This document shows, piece by piece, positions 6,010 to 8,654 of a stretch of DNA of 8,654 nucleotides (position 1 is the stretch's first letter; each line of letters starts with the position of its first letter). The stretch spans positions 1 through 8,654 of the forward strand of contig NZ_JBAKHX010000151.1 of the NCBI RefSeq assembly GCF_036906915.1, read 5' to 3'. The stretch is from Phytohabitans sp036906915. Lineage in GTDB: Bacteria; Actinomycetota; Actinomycetes; Mycobacteriales; Micromonosporaceae. Made by a program: the position numbers and the translations under genes. The notes under the pieces are model-generated. The model was not told the origin of the DNA, searched no databases, and saw nothing but the letters and a program-made list of their open reading frames with translations.

Positions 6010-7107
6010 ATGAAGGTGACTCGCGCGGTCGCCGGCACCGCCATCGCCGCGGCCCTTCTCCTGACCATCACTCCACAAAGCGCCCCCGCCGCCCCCGCCA
6101 CGACCGACGCCACGACCGACGCCACGGCAGCCGCCCAGGGCCTCCGCGACGTCGCCAAGCGCACCGGCGTACGGATCGGCACCGCGGTCGACATGGCCGC
6201 GTTCAACGCCGACCCCCCGTACCGCGAGGCCATCGCCCGGGAGTTCAACTCGGTCGTGGCCGAGAACGTCATGAAGTGGGGCGAGATCGAGCGGGAGCGC
6301 GGCGTCCTCGACTTCACCGCCGCCGACCAGCTCGTCGACTCCGCCCGCGCCAACGGCCAGCAGGTACGCGGGCACACGCTGCTGTGGCACAACCAGAACC
6401 CCGGCTGGCTCACCGACGGCGTCGCGTCCGGCGAGATCGACGCGACCGAGCTGCGCCAGATCCTCAAGCGGCACGTCTTCGAGGTCGCCGGCCACTTCCG
6501 CGGCCGGATCGTCGCATGGGACGTCGTCAACGAGGTCATCGACGACAGCGCCCAACTGCGCGACACGATCTTCCTGCGCCTCCTGGGCCCCGAGTACATC
6601 GCGGACATGTTCCGCTGGGCGCACCAGGCCGACCCCAAGGCCAAGCTTTACCTGAACGACTACAACGTCGAGGGCGTCAACGCCAAGAGCACCGCGTACT
6701 ACGAGCTGGTAAAGCAGCTCAAGGCCGACCGGGTGCCGGTGCACGGCTTCGGGATCCAGGGCCACCTCGGTGTCCAGTACCCCTTCCCGAACAACGTACT
6801 CGACAACGTGCGGCGCTTCGAGAAGCTGGGCCTCGACACGGCCTTCACCGAGGTCGACGTGCGGATGCCGATGCCGCCCGACGCCACGAAGATCCAGGCC
6901 CAGGCGTACGCGTACAGCGCCCTGCTCCAGGCGTGCCTGCTCGCCCAGCGATGCGTATCGTTCACCGTCTGGGGGTTCACCGACAAGTACTCCTGGGTAC
7001 CGGGTGTATTCGACGGACAGGGTGCGGCCAACATCCTGGACGAGAATTTCGCACCCAAACCCGCATATGATGCGCTCAAGACGACCTTTACGCTCGGAGG
7101 GCGATGA
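6010..7107 (+). CDS. Secreted GH10 endo-1,4-beta-xylanase
   Basis: A 365-residue single-domain glycoside hydrolase family 10 enzyme, which cuts internal beta-1,4 bonds of xylan with retention. Residues 1 to about 28 form a signal peptide: KVTR, a hydrophobic core AIAAALLLTI, and Ala-rich cleavage sites near APA. Family signatures are all present: ENVMKWGEIE, GHTLLWHNQNPGWL, WDVVNE with acid/base Glu175, LNDYN, and FTEVDVRM with nucleophile Glu281, then WGFTDKYSWVPG near the end. The catalytic domain spans about 45-363; there is no carbohydrate-binding module. The ATG at 6010 is preferred because of its ribosome site and because it begins a proper signal peptide; ATG 5983 would add nine residues. 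The stop overlaps the next start (ATGA), so the GH43 gene is translationally coupled. A 12-base tandem repeat just after the signal region encodes an Ala-Thr-Thr-Asp linker. Expected to be repressed by the divergent LacI protein. Confidence 0.96.
   Translation: MKVTRAVAGTAIAAALLLTITPQSAPAAPATTDATTDATAAAQGLRDVAKRTGVRIGTAVDMAAFNADPPYREAIAREFNSVVAENVMKWGEIERERGVLDFTAADQLVDSARANGQQVRGHTLLWHNQNPGWLTDGVASGEIDATELRQILKRHVFEVAGHFRGRIVAWDVVNEVIDDSAQLRDTIFLRLLGPEYIADMFRWAHQADPKAKLYLNDYNVEGVNAKSTAYYELVKQLKADRVPVHGFGIQGHLGVQYPFPNNVLDNVRRFEKLGLDTAFTEVDVRMPMPPDATKIQAQAYAYSALLQACLLAQRCVSFTVWGFTDKYSWVPGVFDGQGAANILDENFAPKPAYDALKTTFTLGGR
6097..6120 (+). repeat. 12-base tandem duplication in the xylanase linker
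   Basis: GCCACGACCGAC occurs twice in tandem, with a partial third copy (GCCACGG), and encodes ATTD ATTD between the signal peptide and the catalytic domain. It is a flexible linker that could vary in length between strains. Confidence 0.8.
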
Positions 7108-8603
7108 TCGGCAGGTACGCCAACCCCGTCATCGCCGGGATGCACCCCGACCCGAGCATCTGCCGGGTCGGGGAGCACTACTATCTCGCCTGCTCCAGCT
7201 TCGAGTACTTTCCCGGCGTACCGATCTTCCACAGCCTCGACCTCGTCCACTGGGAGCTGATCGGCAACGCTCTCGACCGCCCCAGCCAGCTCCCGCTCGA
7301 CAACGCGCCGTCGTCGGGTGGCGTGTACGCGCCGACCCTGCGGCACTACGACGGCCGGTTCTGGCTGATCACGTCGAACGTCCCGCACGGCGGCACGCTG
7401 CTGGTCACCAGCACCGACCCCGCCGGGCCATGGTCGGAGCCGCGGGCGCTGCCCGGCGTCCAGGGCATCGACCCCGACCTGGCCTGGGACGACGACGGCA
7501 ACTGCTGGTGCACGTTCGCCGGCATCGAGCAGGTGCGGATCGACCCCGCCACCGGCGCGGCGCTGTCGCGCCCGCGCCGGATCTGGTCGGGCACGCCAGG
7601 TACGCAATGGCCGGAGGCGCCGCACCTCTACAAGGTCGGTGACCTCTGGTACCTGCTCATCGCCGAAGGCGGCACCGAACGCGGCCACGGCATCTCGGTC
7701 GCGCGCGGCCCCTCGCCGAACGGGCCGTTCGAGCCGTGCCCCGGCAACCCGATCCTCACCCACCGCAGCACTGACCAGCCGATCCAGAACACGGGCCACG
7801 GCGACCTCGTACAGGCGCATGACGGCTCGTGGTGGATGGTGTTCCTGGGCATCCGCCCGCGCGGCGGCACGCCCGGGTGGCACGTGCTCGGCCGGGAGAC
7901 GTTCCTCGCGCCGGTCGCGTGGGTCGACGGCTGGCCGGTCGTCGACGACGTCTCCCCCGAGATGCAGGCCGACCTGCTGCCCCAGCACCCGTTCCCGGAG
8001 CCGCCCGCCCGCGACGACTTCGACGGCGCCGACCTGCACCCGCGCTGGATCTCGGTGCGCTCCCGGCCCGGCGCCACCTGGTCACTCAAGGATCGGCCCG
8101 GCTGGCTCACCCTGCACGGGCGGGGCGGCTCGCTCGACGACCCGGCCGTGTCGTTCGTCGGGCGCCGCCAGGAGCACCTGTCGTGCCGCGTCCGCACGCT
8201 CATCGACGCGTCCGCCGGGCGCGGCGGTCTCGCCGTCCGCCTCGACGAACAGCACCACTACGAGATCGAGGCCGGCGACGGCGAGATCTGCGTCCGGGTC
8301 CGCATCGGGCCGGTCGTCCAATGGCGAACAGCGCGGCCCGAGCCCACCGGCCCGGTGGTGCTGCGGATCGAGACCCAGGCGTCCGGCCCCAGCCCCGACC
8401 ACCCGCGCCAGGAGCCAGACGTGGTGCGGCTGGGCTTCGAGTCCAGCGACGGCCGCTTCGTGGTCCTCGACGAGCTCGACGGCCGCTACCTGTCCACGGA
8501 GGTGGCGGGCGGCTTCACGGGCCGCGTGATCGGCATGTACGCGGCCGCCGGCACGGTCCGCTTCGACTGGCTAAGCTACGACCCCACCCCCGACCCCCCC
8601 TAG
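7104..8603 (+). CDS. GH43 beta-xylosidase / alpha-L-arabinofuranosidase-like enzyme, intracellular
   Basis: A 499-residue inverting glycoside hydrolase of family 43. The N-terminal five-bladed propeller (about 5-290) carries the three acidic residues expected: Asp16 in GMHPDPSIC (general base), Asp123 in GIDPDLAWDDDG (pKa modulator), and Glu171 in QWPEAPHLY (general acid). Residues about 300-494 form a beta-sandwich domain of the GH43_C2/DUF1349 type (starting DDFDGADLHPRW), common in XynB-type beta-xylosidases. There is no signal peptide, so it probably acts on imported xylo-oligosaccharides. GGAGGG inside the end of the xylanase gene precedes the ATG, which overlaps the xylanase stop. Pairing with a secreted GH10 enzyme favours beta-xylosidase activity, but GH43 members also include arabinofuranosidases and bifunctional enzymes, which sequence alone cannot separate. 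No transporter gene is present in the window. Confidence 0.93.
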   Translation: MIGRYANPVIAGMHPDPSICRVGEHYYLACSSFEYFPGVPIFHSLDLVHWELIGNALDRPSQLPLDNAPSSGGVYAPTLRHYDGRFWLITSNVPHGGTLLVTSTDPAGPWSEPRALPGVQGIDPDLAWDDDGNCWCTFAGIEQVRIDPATGAALSRPRRIWSGTPGTQWPEAPHLYKVGDLWYLLIAEGGTERGHGISVARGPSPNGPFEPCPGNPILTHRSTDQPIQNTGHGDLVQAHDGSWWMVFLGIRPRGGTPGWHVLGRETFLAPVAWVDGWPVVDDVSPEMQADLLPQHPFPEPPARDDFDGADLHPRWISVRSRPGATWSLKDRPGWLTLHGRGGSLDDPAVSFVGRRQEHLSCRVRTLIDASAGRGGLAVRLDEQHHYEIEAGDGEICVRVRIGPVVQWRTARPEPTGPVVLRIETQASGPSPDHPRQEPDVVRLGFESSDGRFVVLDELDGRYLSTEVAGGFTGRVIGMYAAAGTVRFDWLSYDPTPDPP

Positions 8604-8615
8604 CCCCCGCGCCCC

Positions 8616-8654
8616 GCGCGCCCCCCGCCCCCGCGCGCCCCCCGCCCCCGCGCG
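8616..8654. repeat. 17-base C/G-only tandem repeat at the right edge
   Basis: GCGCGCCCCCCGCCCCC occurs at 8616-8632 and 8633-8649, and a third copy begins at 8650 and runs off the edge. It starts 12 bases after the GH43 stop. No terminator hairpin is distinguishable within this tract. Confidence 0.85.

Overview
The window is very GC-rich, with strong G/C preference at third codon positions, GTG as well as ATG starts and tightly packed genes. This points to a high-GC actinomycete. The gene content (actinobacterial FtsK/SpoIIIE-type ATPase, LacI-controlled xylanolytic genes, Cupin_4/JmjC oxygenase) fits a filamentous soil or plant-associated actinobacterium such as Micromonosporaceae or Streptomyces relatives. 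The genus is an inference only.

Left part, + strand (1-3029): a large FtsK/SpoIIIE-family P-loop ATPase enters from beyond the left edge. It appears to contain three ATPase-like modules, of which only the middle one keeps intact Walker motifs. It is followed after 17 bases by a 216-residue protein with an N-terminal coiled coil and three predicted membrane segments. The pair looks like a membrane-anchored ATPase module of unknown purpose.

Middle part, - strand (4580-3044): a strong ribosome site precedes a 92-residue, Asp/Gly-rich, Cys-free peptide made of three 24-residue repeats. It is followed after 13 bases by a 414-residue Cupin_4/JmjC-type Fe(II)/2-oxoglutarate oxygenase with a recognisable HxD...H triad. 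The repeats differ from one another mostly at synonymous positions, so the peptide is almost certainly a real protein under selection. The simplest reading is a peptide substrate and its dedicated hydroxylase, possibly a ribosomally made, post-translationally modified peptide. This is the most unusual part of the window.

Right part (4795-8603): a xylan-utilisation locus. A LacI-family repressor on the - strand is divergent from a + strand operon encoding a secreted GH10 endo-xylanase and an overlapping (ATGA) GH43 beta-xylosidase-like enzyme without a signal peptide. The divergent region holds a good promoter for the operon and several palindromes that are candidate repressor operators. The likely division of labour is that xylan is cut outside the cell by GH10, oligosaccharides are imported by a transporter not present here, and GH43 trims them inside. 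A hairpin with a short T-run after lacI separates this locus from the peptide/oxygenase pair.

The right edge runs into a C/G-only tandem repeat.
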